From contig NZ_CP114283.1 in the NCBI RefSeq assembly GCF_027107535.1, positions 3,906,001 through 3,970,000 on the forward strand: a stretch of 64,000 nucleotides of DNA. Direction: 5' to 3'. Shown in pieces: positions 47,747-59,811 of this stretch. Source of the DNA: Streptomyces aurantiacus (GTDB lineage: Bacteria > Actinomycetota > Actinomycetes > Streptomycetales > Streptomycetaceae). The translations under genes were made by a program, and so were the position numbers. The notes beneath the pieces were generated by a model. That model worked only from the letters and a program-made list of their open reading frames with translations, did no database searches and was not told where the DNA came from. The stretch's first letter is position 1. The number at the start of each line of letters is the position of its first letter.

Positions 47747-48186
47747 CACATCTCCTCACGCGGGCGCGGCGGACGCCGGGCCCAGGACGTCACGGTGACC
47801 TTGGTGCCCGCTGAGGGGCTGCTGTCGACCGCGAACTCGTGCACCAGGCGCCGGGCACCGCCCAGGCCCATCCCGAGGCCGTCGCCGGACGTGAAGCCGT
47901 CGGTGAGGGCCCGGTCGAGGTCCGGGATGCCGGGGCCCTCGTCGGAGAAGACGAGGCGGAGCCCCTGGACATGGCCGTTCGTCAGACAGGTGGCCTCCAC
48001 CTGTCCGCCTCCGCCGTGCACCAGGGTGTTGCGGGCCAGCTCGCTCGCCGCGGTGACCAGCTTGGTCTGCTCCACCAAGCCGAAACCGAGCTGAGCGGCA
48101 CTCTGCCGCACGTGCTGCCGTACCCACACCAGATCCATGTCCGAGTGGATCGGCAAGCAGGCGTCGACACAGCCGGCTGTCTGCAT
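47746..48186 (-). CDS. rsbT: RsbT-type serine/threonine kinase
   Basis: 146-residue GHKL kinase. The N-box LVTAASELARNTLVHGGGG and the ATP-binding FSDEGPGIPDLD and GDGLGMGLGGARRLVHEF are complete. In the stressosome, RsbT phosphorylates RsbR and RsbS under stress, is released, and activates a downstream phosphatase or other partner. ATG 48186 overlaps the rsbS stop by one base (TGATG), with AGGAG eight bases upstream. Gene order rsbR-rsbS-rsbT-rsbX-like matches the classical module. Confidence 0.95.
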   Translation of the reverse strand: MQTAGCVDACLPIHSDMDLVWVRQHVRQSAAQLGFGLVEQTKLVTAASELARNTLVHGGGGQVEATCLTNGHVQGLRLVFSDEGPGIPDLDRALTDGFTSGDGLGMGLGGARRLVHEFAVDSSPSAGTKVTVTSWARRPPRPREEM

Positions 48187-48605
48187 CACGGACTCTCCTG
48201 GCGTGTGCCGCTGGGACGGGATGTCGACGTTTCCTTGGCCAGGAGGCTCAGGGCCTCCTCGGTGCTGAGCGCGGTCAGCAGGCCGGGCAGCGTCAGTCCC
48301 AGCTCCACCAGGGTGATCGCCACCGCGGGCCGCATGCCCGCCACGACCGTCCGTGCCGCGAGGAGCCGGGCCTTCGCCGCGATCTCCGCCAGGACACGCC
48401 CCAGGAAGGAGTCGACGATCTCCACACCGGAGATGTCGATGATCACTCCGGTCGCCGAGCTGCGCGCGATGGTCTCGCTGATCTCCTGCTGGAGCTGCTC
48501 CGCCGTACTGTCGTGCAGATCGCCCTGGAGGGTGACCAGAAGGACGTCGCCGAGCCGGAGAACCGGGACGTGTCCCCAGGGAGGGCTGGAGTGCGCGTCC
48601 GTCAC
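48186..48605 (-). CDS. rsbS: RsbS-type STAS protein
   Basis: 139-residue STAS-domain protein. The core reads VPVLRLGDVLLVTLQGDLHDSTA and then IIDISGVEIVDSFLGRVLAEI; the Ser in DSFLG is the position phosphorylated by RsbT. It is the scaffold partner of RsbR that sequesters RsbT in the stressosome. The GTG start overlaps the rsbR stop (GTGA). The last ~20 residues are Ser/Thr-rich. Confidence 0.94.
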   Translation of the reverse strand: MTDAHSSPPWGHVPVLRLGDVLLVTLQGDLHDSTAEQLQQEISETIARSSATGVIIDISGVEIVDSFLGRVLAEIAAKARLLAARTVVAGMRPAVAITLVELGLTLPGLLTALSTEEALSLLAKETSTSRPSGTRQESP

Positions 48606-49501
48606 CGCGTCCCCGCACCGTAGGGCGCCGGGTTCACGATGTCGGTGCCCTGCTTGTCGAGGGCGTACGCCAACGCGTCGGCGAGGCTCGCACGGGTGAT
48701 CACCGTGCCCAGGTCGAGCCCGAGGTGGACGATGGTCTGCGCGATGGCCGGCCGGATGCCGGAGACGACGCACTCCGCTCCCATCAGCCGCGCGGCCGCG
48801 ACCGTCTTCATCAGGTGCTGTGCCACGAGCGAGTCGACGGTCTGCACGCCGGTGATGTCCAGGATCGCGAACCGGGCGTGGTGCTCGACGACGGAGTCGA
48901 GGAGCGTCTCCATCACGACCTGGCTGCGGGCGCTGTCGAGCATGCCGATCAGCGGCACGGCCACGATGCCGTCCCAGAGTTTGATGACGGGGGTGGCGAC
49001 CTCCAGCAGCTCCATCCGCTGCCGGTCGATGAGGGCCCGGCCCTCGTTCAGCGCCGACTCCATGACGACCAGGCGCAGGGTGCCCATCAGGGCGGTCAGC
49101 GCGGTGGCGCACTCCCGTACGTACTCGGCCGGCGCCTGCGGCAGGTCGGCCACGAGGAGTTCCACGGCGGGCGGCCGCAGGGCGTCCACCTCGTTGGACA
49201 CCTGGGCGGGGCCGGCGCCGGCGCGTGACCGCGCGGCCGCCGTCCTCGTCAGCTGCTCGCGCACCACGGTGAAACCGGCCGCCTCGGTGTCCTCGACACG
49301 TCCGGCCGCGGCCACCGCGGCCAGCGCCTCGATCACCGCCTTGCCCGCTTCCACCGCCTCGTCCCTGGAGACGGTGAACACCGAGCGGAACAGCGGCGCG
49401 TCGGCCCACCGCTGGGCGATCTGCTCACGTCGACGCCGTAGGAAGTCCCCGACCTCCTGCGCGGGCGATCCGTGCTGTCCTGCCGTTTCGTGCTCCGGCA
49501 C
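48602..49501 (-). CDS. rsbR: RsbR-type stressosome sensor
   Basis: 299 residues. Residues ~15-165 are an RsbRD_N-type helical sensor (DFLRRRREQIAQRWADAPLF). Residues ~175-285 are a STAS domain with the conserved AILDITGVQTVDSLVAQHL and GAECVVSGIRPAIAQTIVHLG, holding the Thr residues that RsbT phosphorylates. It forms the sensory part of the stressosome. GTG 49501 has GAGGAG nine bases upstream; the longer frame to 49609 lacks a site. First gene of a five-gene overlapping operon. What the sensor domain perceives is unknown. Confidence 0.94.
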   Translation of the reverse strand: MPEHETAGQHGSPAQEVGDFLRRRREQIAQRWADAPLFRSVFTVSRDEAVEAGKAVIEALAAVAAAGRVEDTEAAGFTVVREQLTRTAAARSRAGAGPAQVSNEVDALRPPAVELLVADLPQAPAEYVRECATALTALMGTLRLVVMESALNEGRALIDRQRMELLEVATPVIKLWDGIVAVPLIGMLDSARSQVVMETLLDSVVEHHARFAILDITGVQTVDSLVAQHLMKTVAAARLMGAECVVSGIRPAIAQTIVHLGLDLGTVITRASLADALAYALDKQGTDIVNPAPYGAGTR

Positions 49502-49570
49502 CTTGTCTGACTCCTCACTGCTTCGGATCGCTTCGACCTCGCTGGAAGCAACGAGACGGCGATGAAACCA

Positions 49571-49584
49571 TTGCCGGACGACAA
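49571..49584. promoter_or_regulatory. 14-bp dyad before rsbR, repeated at 51621
   Basis: Leftward TTGTCGTCCGGCAA, a near-palindrome TTGnCG-NN-CGnCAA, about 70 bases before the rsbR start. The same sequence apart from the two central bases occurs at 51621-51634, and flanking ACAG and TGG are shared. Likely a common operator. Confidence 0.5.
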
Positions 49585-49649
49585 CTGTAGCTGCGGCCCC
49601 ACCCGGCACAACACCTCGTCCGGCTTCGGAGGTTCGGGCCGACGCCGGC

Positions 49650-50834
49650 CTAGGGCTCCGGCTGCCCTCCGTACCAGTCGAGACAGACGACCAGCGCGTC
49701 GTCGTCCGGCTCGGGCCCCCCGCGGTGACCGGTGAGTTCCCTCAGGACCGCCCCGGGGACCTCGGCCGGCGGCACCAGGCTCGTCGACGAGATGGCCCGG
49801 GCCAGCGCGCGGTCGCCGTACCTCTCGCCGCCCGGCCCCGCGACCGCGTGGACCCCGTCGCTGACGAAAACGAGCCGGTCGCCGGGCTCGATGGTGAACT
49901 CCTGGGCGACGTAGTCGGATTCCTCGAACATGCCCAGCGGAAGCTGCGCGTCGAAGTCGACGGCCGTGACAGTCCTGTCGCGCAGGCGCAGCATCTGCGG
50001 TGAACCGGCGTCGACGACCTGCAGGCGGCCGGTGGACAGCTCGAGGTCCAGCAGCAGCACGGACAGATACGCGTCACCGCGGTAGTGGGCGTGGATCGCC
50101 TGGTCGGCCAGGGCCGCCTGGTCCGCGATGGGGATGCCCGCCCTGCGTGCGTTGCGCAGCGCGTTGATGCCCAGGCTGGTCAGCAGCGAGGCCTCGATGC
50201 CTTCGCCCATGCCGTTGGTGACGTACAGCATCAGGTGGTCGGCGGTGGCGCACCAGTCGAAGTTGTCGCCGAAGACGGCGTAGGCGGGCTGCAGTTGGGC
50301 GCCCAGCGCGTACTCGGGACCGGCGCAGGAGCGCGCCGGCAGCAGCTGCCACTGCATCTCCGCCGCGAGCGTGAGCCGGTCCTTGCGCCGCGCCTGGAGG
50401 TACAGGTCGGTGTCACGCTCGGCGACGACCACCTCGTGGCCCAGGGCCTCCGCCACCTCCCCCAGTTCGGCCGCACACCCGGCGGCCGTGTCCGCGGAGG
50501 GCAGGGTGACGGACAGGACCCCCAGCCTGTCGCCGCGCACGGTCACGGGCAGGTGGACGCGCGCCGCGCCGCCCGCGCACTCCTCGGTGACGGGCTCCTG
50601 GGCCCCGAAGGCCCGGCCGGCGGGACCGGTGTGCACGGACAGGGGGGCCAGTGTGTGGGGCGGCGCGGACACGGGCTGCAGCACGGTCAGTCCGTAGTCG
50701 GCCATGAAGAGTTCGACCTCCTGCGCCGCGTAGCGGCCGCACAGCACCTCCCGGACCGCGTCCAGCAACTGGTGCGGAGCCGCGGAGCGCAGTGCGCGCT
50801 CGGCTGCCACGAATCTGTTCACGATGTCGGACAC
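49650..50834 (-). CDS. SpoIIE-type phosphatase with altered metal site
   Basis: 394 residues. Residues ~10-170 look like a GAF-type sensor; residues ~190-390 are a SpoIIE/PP2C domain introduced by RKDRLTLAAEMQWQLLPARS. The first motif reads VFGDNFDWCA (both acidic positions kept) but the second reads VTNGMGEGIEASLL instead of the usual GDVxGHGxxAA, so a metal-binding Asp is Asn. Later FVSDGVHAV and DDDALVVCLDW are kept. It may be inactive or tuned, for instance a decoy. GTG 50834 has GGAGAG six to seven bases upstream. Divergent from a MarR gene; 148 bases upstream of rsbR's start and in the same direction. Confidence 0.88.
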   Translation of the reverse strand: MSDIVNRFVAAERALRSAAPHQLLDAVREVLCGRYAAQEVELFMADYGLTVLQPVSAPPHTLAPLSVHTGPAGRAFGAQEPVTEECAGGAARVHLPVTVRGDRLGVLSVTLPSADTAAGCAAELGEVAEALGHEVVVAERDTDLYLQARRKDRLTLAAEMQWQLLPARSCAGPEYALGAQLQPAYAVFGDNFDWCATADHLMLYVTNGMGEGIEASLLTSLGINALRNARRAGIPIADQAALADQAIHAHYRGDAYLSVLLLDLELSTGRLQVVDAGSPQMLRLRDRTVTAVDFDAQLPLGMFEESDYVAQEFTIEPGDRLVFVSDGVHAVAGPGGERYGDRALARAISSTSLVPPAEVPGAVLRELTGHRGGPEPDDDALVVCLDWYGGQPEP

Positions 50835-50867
50835 GCCGTTCTCTCCGCGTCGGTGGTCTCGTGTTCG

Positions 50868-50889
50868 CGCCGTCGTGTACGCGACGGCG
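50868..50889. promoter_or_regulatory. Inverted repeat between phosphatase and MarR genes
   Basis: CGCCGTCG (50868-50875) and CGACGGCG (50882-50889), six-base spacer, in the 144-base divergent region. Candidate operator of the adjacent MarR. Confidence 0.5.
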
Positions 50890-50978
50890 AGGGCCTGTGC
50901 CTGCCCGTGCAGGTGGGGAGCGCGTGCGGTCCGAAGCGGCGGGCTGACAGCGTTCGTGAAGCCTGGAAGAGTGTCACC

Positions 50979-51455
50979 GTGACTTCCTCCTCCGCGCGCC
51001 CGCAGCCCCATGAGGTGGCGCGAGTGACCTCCGAAGCGGCGGAGCTGCTCGAGGTCCTGTGGGGGCGCGCCTCGACAGCGCCCGTCTCGGCGTCCCAGCT
51101 GCGCGTGCTGTTCATCCTTGAGCACAACGAGGGCATCAACCTGCGCACGCTCGCGGACGCCCTGGGGTCCACGCCCCCGTCGACCAGCCGGCTGTGCGAC
51201 CGCCTCCAGGCCGTGGGGTTCGTCGAACGCAGGCCAGGCGCGACCAGCCGCCGCGAACTGCGGCTGTACCTCAGCCGCCGGGGGCGTGCGTTCCTGACCG
51301 ACCTGCGCTCGCGCCGCGAGCGGGCGCTGCAGTCCGTGCTGGAGCAGATGCCGGCGGTACGACGGACCCAGCTGCTGCAGGGCCTGATGGCGTTCTGCGC
51401 CGCCGCGGCGCAGGAGATCCACGACGACGCCGCCGCCGACGTCAGGACGGCCTGA
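50979..51455 (+). CDS. MarR family regulator (stress island, copy 2)
   Basis: 158-residue winged-helix regulator: SASQLRVLFILEHNEGINLR, recognition region LGSTPPSTSRLCDRLQAVGF, wing RRPGATSRRELRLYLSRRG. It is related to copy 1 at 44376 over the whole winged helix. GTG 50979 has GGAAGAG eight bases upstream. Divergent from the altered phosphatase with an inverted repeat between. The two copies bracket the rsbRST operon and the phosphatase, suggesting that both tune the island's expression. Confidence 0.9.
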   Translation: MTSSSARPQPHEVARVTSEAAELLEVLWGRASTAPVSASQLRVLFILEHNEGINLRTLADALGSTPPSTSRLCDRLQAVGFVERRPGATSRRELRLYLSRRGRAFLTDLRSRRERALQSVLEQMPAVRRTQLLQGLMAFCAAAAQEIHDDAAADVRTA

Positions 51456-51487
51456 CCGTCCCGCCGACCGCCCCGGGGCACCGGCAG

Positions 51488-51503
51488 GTGCGGGAACCCG
51501 CAC
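51488..51503 (+). terminator. Hairpin after the MarR copy 2 gene
   Basis: GTGCGGG-AA-CCCGCAC, seven-base perfect arms with a two-base loop, 33 bases past the stop at 51455. Confidence 0.5.
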
Positions 51504-51620
51504 AGGAGGCGCTCCGTGCGGGGGCGGGTCCCGGTCGACCGTTGCATCCCGGATCCCTCCCGCGCCCGCGCGCCGCTCACCTTCTCGCTTCGACCCACTG
51601 TTTCTTGTTTCGGTCCATTG

Positions 51621-51634
51621 TTGTCGAACGGCAA
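51621..51634. promoter_or_regulatory. Second copy of the 14-bp dyad
   Basis: TTGTCGAACGGCAA in an A+T-richer island (51595-51650) between convergent genes. It matches the rsbR-upstream dyad at 12 of 14 positions, differing only in the centre, and shares the flanks ACAG and TGG. No start codon lies close by, so its purpose is open. Confidence 0.45.
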
Positions 51635-51649
51635 CTGTTGTACGTGACT

Positions 51650-51680
51650 GCGCTCCGCCGTCCCTCTGGCGGCGGAGCGC
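51650..51680 (-). terminator. Terminator of the STAS gene
   Basis: GCGCTCCGCCG (51650-51660) and CGGCGGAGCGC (51670-51680), perfect 11-bp stem, 13 bases past the stop of the leftward STAS gene. Confidence 0.75.
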
Positions 51681-51693
51681 GCGGAAGCGTGGT

Positions 51694-52077
51694 TCAGGCG
51701 CTGGGCTCGCCCTGCTGCTTCTCCACGAGGGCGAGTGCGTCCTCGACACTGTCCGAGATGGGGACGGTGATGCTCACACCCGTGAGGTCGAGGACCCGTC
51801 GCACGGCCGGAGCCGGCGAGACGATGTGCACGCTTCCCCCGGATTCGCGGGTCTGCTGGTACGCCCGGATGATGATGTTCATACCGGACGAGTCCATGAA
51901 GGGAACCGACGCGAGGTCCAGCAGGAAGTGGCGACGGCCGTGCTGGAACTGGTTCGCCAGGTGATGCTGCAGTCCCGTCGCGGTGTCGATGTCCAAGTGG
52001 CCCTCGACCGTGAGCAGGACGACTCCCTCGCGCGGCAGAGTGACCTCGACGGACAACGGGTTCTGGGCTATGGACAC
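51694..52077 (-). CDS. Anti-anti-sigma factor (STAS, RsbV/BldG type)
   Basis: 127-residue STAS protein. VVLLTVEGHLDIDTATGLQ opens the domain and LLDLASVPFMDSSGMNIIIRAY holds the phosphorylatable Ser of RsbV/SpoIIAA proteins. When dephosphorylated by a SpoIIE phosphatase it binds an RsbW-type anti-sigma factor and releases its sigma factor. GTG 52077 follows GGAGGT by five bases. Single gene between terminators, with a sigma-B-like promoter at 52113-52137 giving a leader of about 30 bases, so it may be under positive feedback. Confidence 0.94.
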   Translation of the reverse strand: MSIAQNPLSVEVTLPREGVVLLTVEGHLDIDTATGLQHHLANQFQHGRRHFLLDLASVPFMDSSGMNIIIRAYQQTRESGGSVHIVSPAPAVRRVLDLTGVSITVPISDSVEDALALVEKQQGEPSA

Positions 52078-52112
52078 AGGTACCTCCCACAGGTGTTGAC
52101 GGCTTGGGCTGG

Positions 52113-52137
52113 CTACCCCCGCACGCGGATTCGATGC
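52113..52137 (-). promoter_or_regulatory. Sigma-B-like promoter of the STAS gene
   Basis: Read leftward: GCAT, 15 bases, GGGTAG, with TGCGGGGGTAG as the -10 end. The RNA would begin near 52106, 29 bases before GTG 52077. It fits GNNT-N14-16-GGGTAC/T but for the last base. Confidence 0.6.
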
Positions 52138-52302
52138 CGTCGGTACCGGCCTGCGCGACGTGATCAAGCTCTCGTCCGCGCATGCTCCCGGCACACGTCG
52201 GACACCTCGGGCGGAGGGCGGACACGCGCGTGACGCACCACGCCGTCCACGTGTGGCCCCTCGCCCGGGGGTCTGTGTCTCTCGTCGCACATGCCCGCGC
52301 GT

Positions 52303-52327
52303 CTACCCCCGCATCGGCTGCGTATGC
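52303..52327 (-). promoter_or_regulatory. Second, matching sigma-B-like element
   Basis: Read leftward: GCAT, 15 bases, GGGTAG. It shares GCAT and the 11 bases TGCGGGGGTAG with the element at 52113, at the same spacing (25 bases in all), while the ten bases between differ. It lies 190 bases further upstream and may give a longer STAS transcript or a small RNA. Confidence 0.5.
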
Positions 52328-52413
52328 GGGGGAGTTTCCCGCGGACGCACACGAGACCGGCACGTCGGCCACGCGGGCCGCGGCCCGGCCGCGTGCACCG
52401 GTGCGGGCAGGGG

Positions 52414-54957
52414 CTACGACACGCGGATCCCGACGATGCAGGTGTCGTCGTCGGTGTCCGACCTGCTGTACGTGAGGAGCCGGTCGAGCTGCTGGTCGAG
52501 CGTGCACGGCGCCGTACGGACCGTGGTCAGCAGCTGCGTCATGGATTCCTCCATCGAGCGGTCCCGACGCTCGATCAGGCCGTCCGTGTACATCAACAGC
52601 GTGTCGTCGACCGCCAGTTGTACTTCCTCCTCGTCGTACGTCACCTCGGGTACGGCGCCCAGCAGCAGGCCCTTGACGAGGGGCAGGGACACGGCCTCCG
52701 CGTCGCGCACCAGCACGGGCGGCAGATGGCCCGCCCTGGCCCAGCGCAGCGTACGGCGGCTCGGGTCGTAGAGGCCGCAGACCGCCGTGGCGGTGATGGA
52801 CCCCGTCAGGTGGTGCGCCACGCTGTTAAGCCAGGACAGCAGCTGGCCGGGGCCCGCGCCCGTCACGGCCAGCCCCCGCAGCGCGTTCCGCAGCACGACC
52901 ATGCTCGTCGCCGCCTCTATGCCGTGACCGGCCACGTCACCCACACACAGGAGCACCATCCCCGACGGCAGGACGACCGCGTCGTACCAGTCGCCGCCCA
53001 CCAGCTGTTCGGTCTCGGCGGGCCGGTAGCGGACGGCCACGTCGAGCCGCGGAGCCTGCAGCGGGGCCTGGGTCGGGGGCATGATCGCGTGCTGCAACTG
53101 CAGCGTCAGGCGGTTGCGTTCGGTCGCCTGCTGCTCGCTGTGCGCGAGCTGGTCGCGCGTGGCGGCCAGCGCGACCTCCGTCCAGTGCTGGGCCGAGATG
53201 TCCTGGTACGCCCCGCGCACGACGAAGGTCCGGCCGTCGGCGTCGAGCACCGGCTCCGCCACCACGCGGATGTGGCGGGTCACGTCGTCGGGACGCTGGA
53301 GCCGGAACGCCGCGGACGCGGGCCGCCGGTGGTGGAGCAGCGTGCGCAGGAAACGGCCGATGGCGACGGCGTCGTCGGGGTGCGCGTGCAGGGCCAGTTC
53401 CTCCAGCGGCACCGGCGTACTCGACGGCGACCTGCCGTACAGGCTGAAGAGCTGGCCGTTCCAGGTGATCTCACCCGTGAGCAGGTTCTCCTCGAAACCG
53501 CCGATGCGGCCCAGCCGCTGTGCGTGCTGCAGCAGGCTCGCGAGCCGTGCCGTCTCGTCCTCGATGCGCCAGATGAGCAGCACACTGTTGCCGTGGCGGC
53601 TGATGCTGATGTCGGCCACGGACGACAGCGGCACCTGGTCGACGAGGGCCATGAGGTTCATACGCCGCGCGCGGAACGGCTCCCCGGTGGCGTAGACGCG
53701 TTCGATCCGCTGGAACAGCTCGCTCTCCCCGGCGGCCATCGGGTAGGCCTCCAGCAACAGGGCGCCGTGGATGAGGCCGCGCGGCCGGCCGGCCGGATCG
53801 AGGAAACGGCTGTTGACGTGATGGATGTGGAAGTCCACGAGATGCCCGTCGTCGTCGACGTACGGGACGAGGACCAGCGCCGGGTCGTGCAGCCCGTCGG
53901 CCAGGTCCACCAGTTCGGTGGCGTCCGGGAGGACCCGGGGTTCGCTGACGGTGTCGCCGCCGTTGACGAATGCGTACGTCTCCAGGGTGTGGGCGCACAG
54001 TTCCGCCAGCGCCTCGACCTGGCGGACCACCTGAGGAGACTGGGGTGCCAGGGGAGAGGCCCAGACGACTTCGAGGACTCCGTGGACGCGGCCTCCGGTA
54101 CCGGCGGGAAGCGCGGCCCTTCCCCCGTCGGGGAAGTGGTGCTGGCCGATGGAGGGCAGGCCGGTCTCGGAGAGGGATCCGATCCACTGCCCCGCGCGCT
54201 CGGTCAGGCTCGTGCGGGCCACCGTCACGACCCCGGGGGGCACATAGTGCCAGCGCCCGGCCTCCGCCGGTGAGAAGCCGGCGCTGCCCGCCAGGGTGAG
54301 GGAACCGTCGGGCCGCGCAGTCCAGATGGCCACGGCCACCGCGCCGAGCGGGTGCAGCGCGTGGTGGAGCAGGGAGTCGGCGACCGCCTGTGTGTCGGGT
54401 GCCGCCAGTGCCCCGCTCTCGGCCTCCCGCAGCCGTACGGCGGGGGAGGGGGCCCTCTCCACGGGCTCGCCCGCCGGGGCGTCGCCGTCCCTCGCGCCGG
54501 CCAGGAAGGCGCCGGCCACGTCGGACAGCCGGTCACGGGCGGACTGGTTGATGACGTCGACGGCGAGTTCGAGCGGCGACACCCTTGCCTGTTCGGCCAG
54601 TTCGGCGAGCTGGCGGGCGGCCTGGGCGGGCCCGCACCCCAGCCGCTCGACCAGGATGCCCTTGGCGAGTTCGATCAGGGCACGCCCGTCGGCCTCGGCC
54701 TGGGCCGCTCGCACCTCGTGGCGCAGGCGCTCGACCGTGGCGGCCAGCTTCCCCACCGGATAGGTGGTGGTGAGCGCGGTCTGCTCGTCCTCCGGTACGT
54801 CGTCCGTGTCGGCGGTGTCGACCGGTTCGGCGCTCGCAGGCTGTGCGGGTGACGACTGTGCGGGCGATGACTGTGCGAACGGTGGCTGGGCGGGAGTTTC
54901 GGATCCGGGCGTCGACGCGTCGTCGGCCGGATCGGGGCGCTGTTCGGAAAGGCTCAC
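52414..54957 (-). CDS. ANTAR-GAF-PAS-SpoIIE phosphatase
   Basis: 847 residues. After a Pro/Ser/Ala-rich start, an ANTAR-like helical domain (~66-135; IELAKGILVERLGCGPAQAARQLAELA) is followed by a GAF (~170-310), two PAS-like domains (~330-580; the second ends FVVRGAYQDISAQHW) and a complete SpoIIE phosphatase (~610-845): VGGDWYDAVVLPSG, CVGDVAGHGIEAATSM, LMYTDGLIERR, DDDTCIVGI. It should sense signals and dephosphorylate STAS proteins. ANTAR domains usually bind RNA antiterminator loops, so a second output is possible. GTG 54957 has GAGGAG 10 bases upstream. Own terminator-isolated unit. Confidence 0.92.
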   Translation of the reverse strand: MSLSEQRPDPADDASTPGSETPAQPPFAQSSPAQSSPAQPASAEPVDTADTDDVPEDEQTALTTTYPVGKLAATVERLRHEVRAAQAEADGRALIELAKGILVERLGCGPAQAARQLAELAEQARVSPLELAVDVINQSARDRLSDVAGAFLAGARDGDAPAGEPVERAPSPAVRLREAESGALAAPDTQAVADSLLHHALHPLGAVAVAIWTARPDGSLTLAGSAGFSPAEAGRWHYVPPGVVTVARTSLTERAGQWIGSLSETGLPSIGQHHFPDGGRAALPAGTGGRVHGVLEVVWASPLAPQSPQVVRQVEALAELCAHTLETYAFVNGGDTVSEPRVLPDATELVDLADGLHDPALVLVPYVDDDGHLVDFHIHHVNSRFLDPAGRPRGLIHGALLLEAYPMAAGESELFQRIERVYATGEPFRARRMNLMALVDQVPLSSVADISISRHGNSVLLIWRIEDETARLASLLQHAQRLGRIGGFEENLLTGEITWNGQLFSLYGRSPSSTPVPLEELALHAHPDDAVAIGRFLRTLLHHRRPASAAFRLQRPDDVTRHIRVVAEPVLDADGRTFVVRGAYQDISAQHWTEVALAATRDQLAHSEQQATERNRLTLQLQHAIMPPTQAPLQAPRLDVAVRYRPAETEQLVGGDWYDAVVLPSGMVLLCVGDVAGHGIEAATSMVVLRNALRGLAVTGAGPGQLLSWLNSVAHHLTGSITATAVCGLYDPSRRTLRWARAGHLPPVLVRDAEAVSLPLVKGLLLGAVPEVTYDEEEVQLAVDDTLLMYTDGLIERRDRSMEESMTQLLTTVRTAPCTLDQQLDRLLTYSRSDTDDDTCIVGIRVS

Positions 54958-55004
54958 GATGCCAATGCTCCTCGGCTGGGATGCCCATGGGGGCGGGGCG
55001 CGGA

Positions 55005-55049
55005 GACGGCACCCGGCCGGCGTACGGTGATCGCCGGCCGGGTGCCGTC
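55005..55049 (-). terminator. 18-bp perfect terminator after the hybrid kinase
   Basis: The arm 55005-55022 is the exact complement of 55032-55049, nine-base loop, starting three bases past the kinase stop. It separates the kinase from the phosphatase gene. Confidence 0.85.
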
Positions 55050-55051
55050 AC

Positions 55052-59332
<4,281 letters not shown>

Positions 59333-59811
59333 GCGTACCCTCGTTCCATGCCTCATGGGTCCCCGGTGGAGGGACTCGGAACATCAGGCCCACTGCCGGA
59401 CCAATTCCTCGTCGGTGTGTCCCGCTCCACGGGGCCGCCGACTGGAAAATACGCCGCAGGCTAACCCGTAGGTCAGGGTGTGAACAAAGTGTGGCGACAA
59501 AATCGCCAAACCGAGGACATGCCGAGGGTGAGGGCTTGCCTGGCCGGTGCGAGCCGGAACGCGGTGAGGGCGGCTCAAGGCCCGGGCGCCGACGCACTGT
59601 GGAGCCGTGGATCCCGGACGTCCGCGGCCCACGGATCTTCTGGCCGACCCGTCCGTCGCGGGCCCCGCAGCGTCGGGCCGAGCCATGCACCGTGAACCGC
59701 CGCAGCCCACGACTGAGCCCGCCGTCGCGGTCCCGGTGAGTGGAAATCGGGGATCGCGACCGCGGGCTCGGACACCGGTGCGGGGCCGGTCGGACGAGGC
59801 GGGGTGGGGCG
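59333..59811. other. Intergenic region between kinase and sigma factor genes
   Basis: 479 bases. It holds a sigma-B-like element for the kinase (59462-59485), an inverted repeat TGGCGA-CAAAA-TCGCCA (59492-59508) just upstream of it, and a G+C-rich stretch past the sigma stop with only weak hairpins. No convincing gene. Confidence 0.5.
59462..59485 (-). promoter_or_regulatory. Possible sigma-B-like promoter of the hybrid kinase
   Basis: Read leftward: GTTCAC (59485-59480), 12 bases, GGGTTA (59467-59462), close to the Bacillus GTTTAA/GGGTAT pattern. The start codon is ~130 bases downstream. Weaker fit than the STAS and MarR elements. Confidence 0.4.

Larger units (their letters stand above)
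52078..52413. other. Intergenic region with two matching sigma-B-like elements
   Basis: 336 bases upstream of the STAS gene and downstream of the ANTAR phosphatase. It holds the elements at 52113-52137 and 52303-52327 and no convincing gene. Confidence 0.5.
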
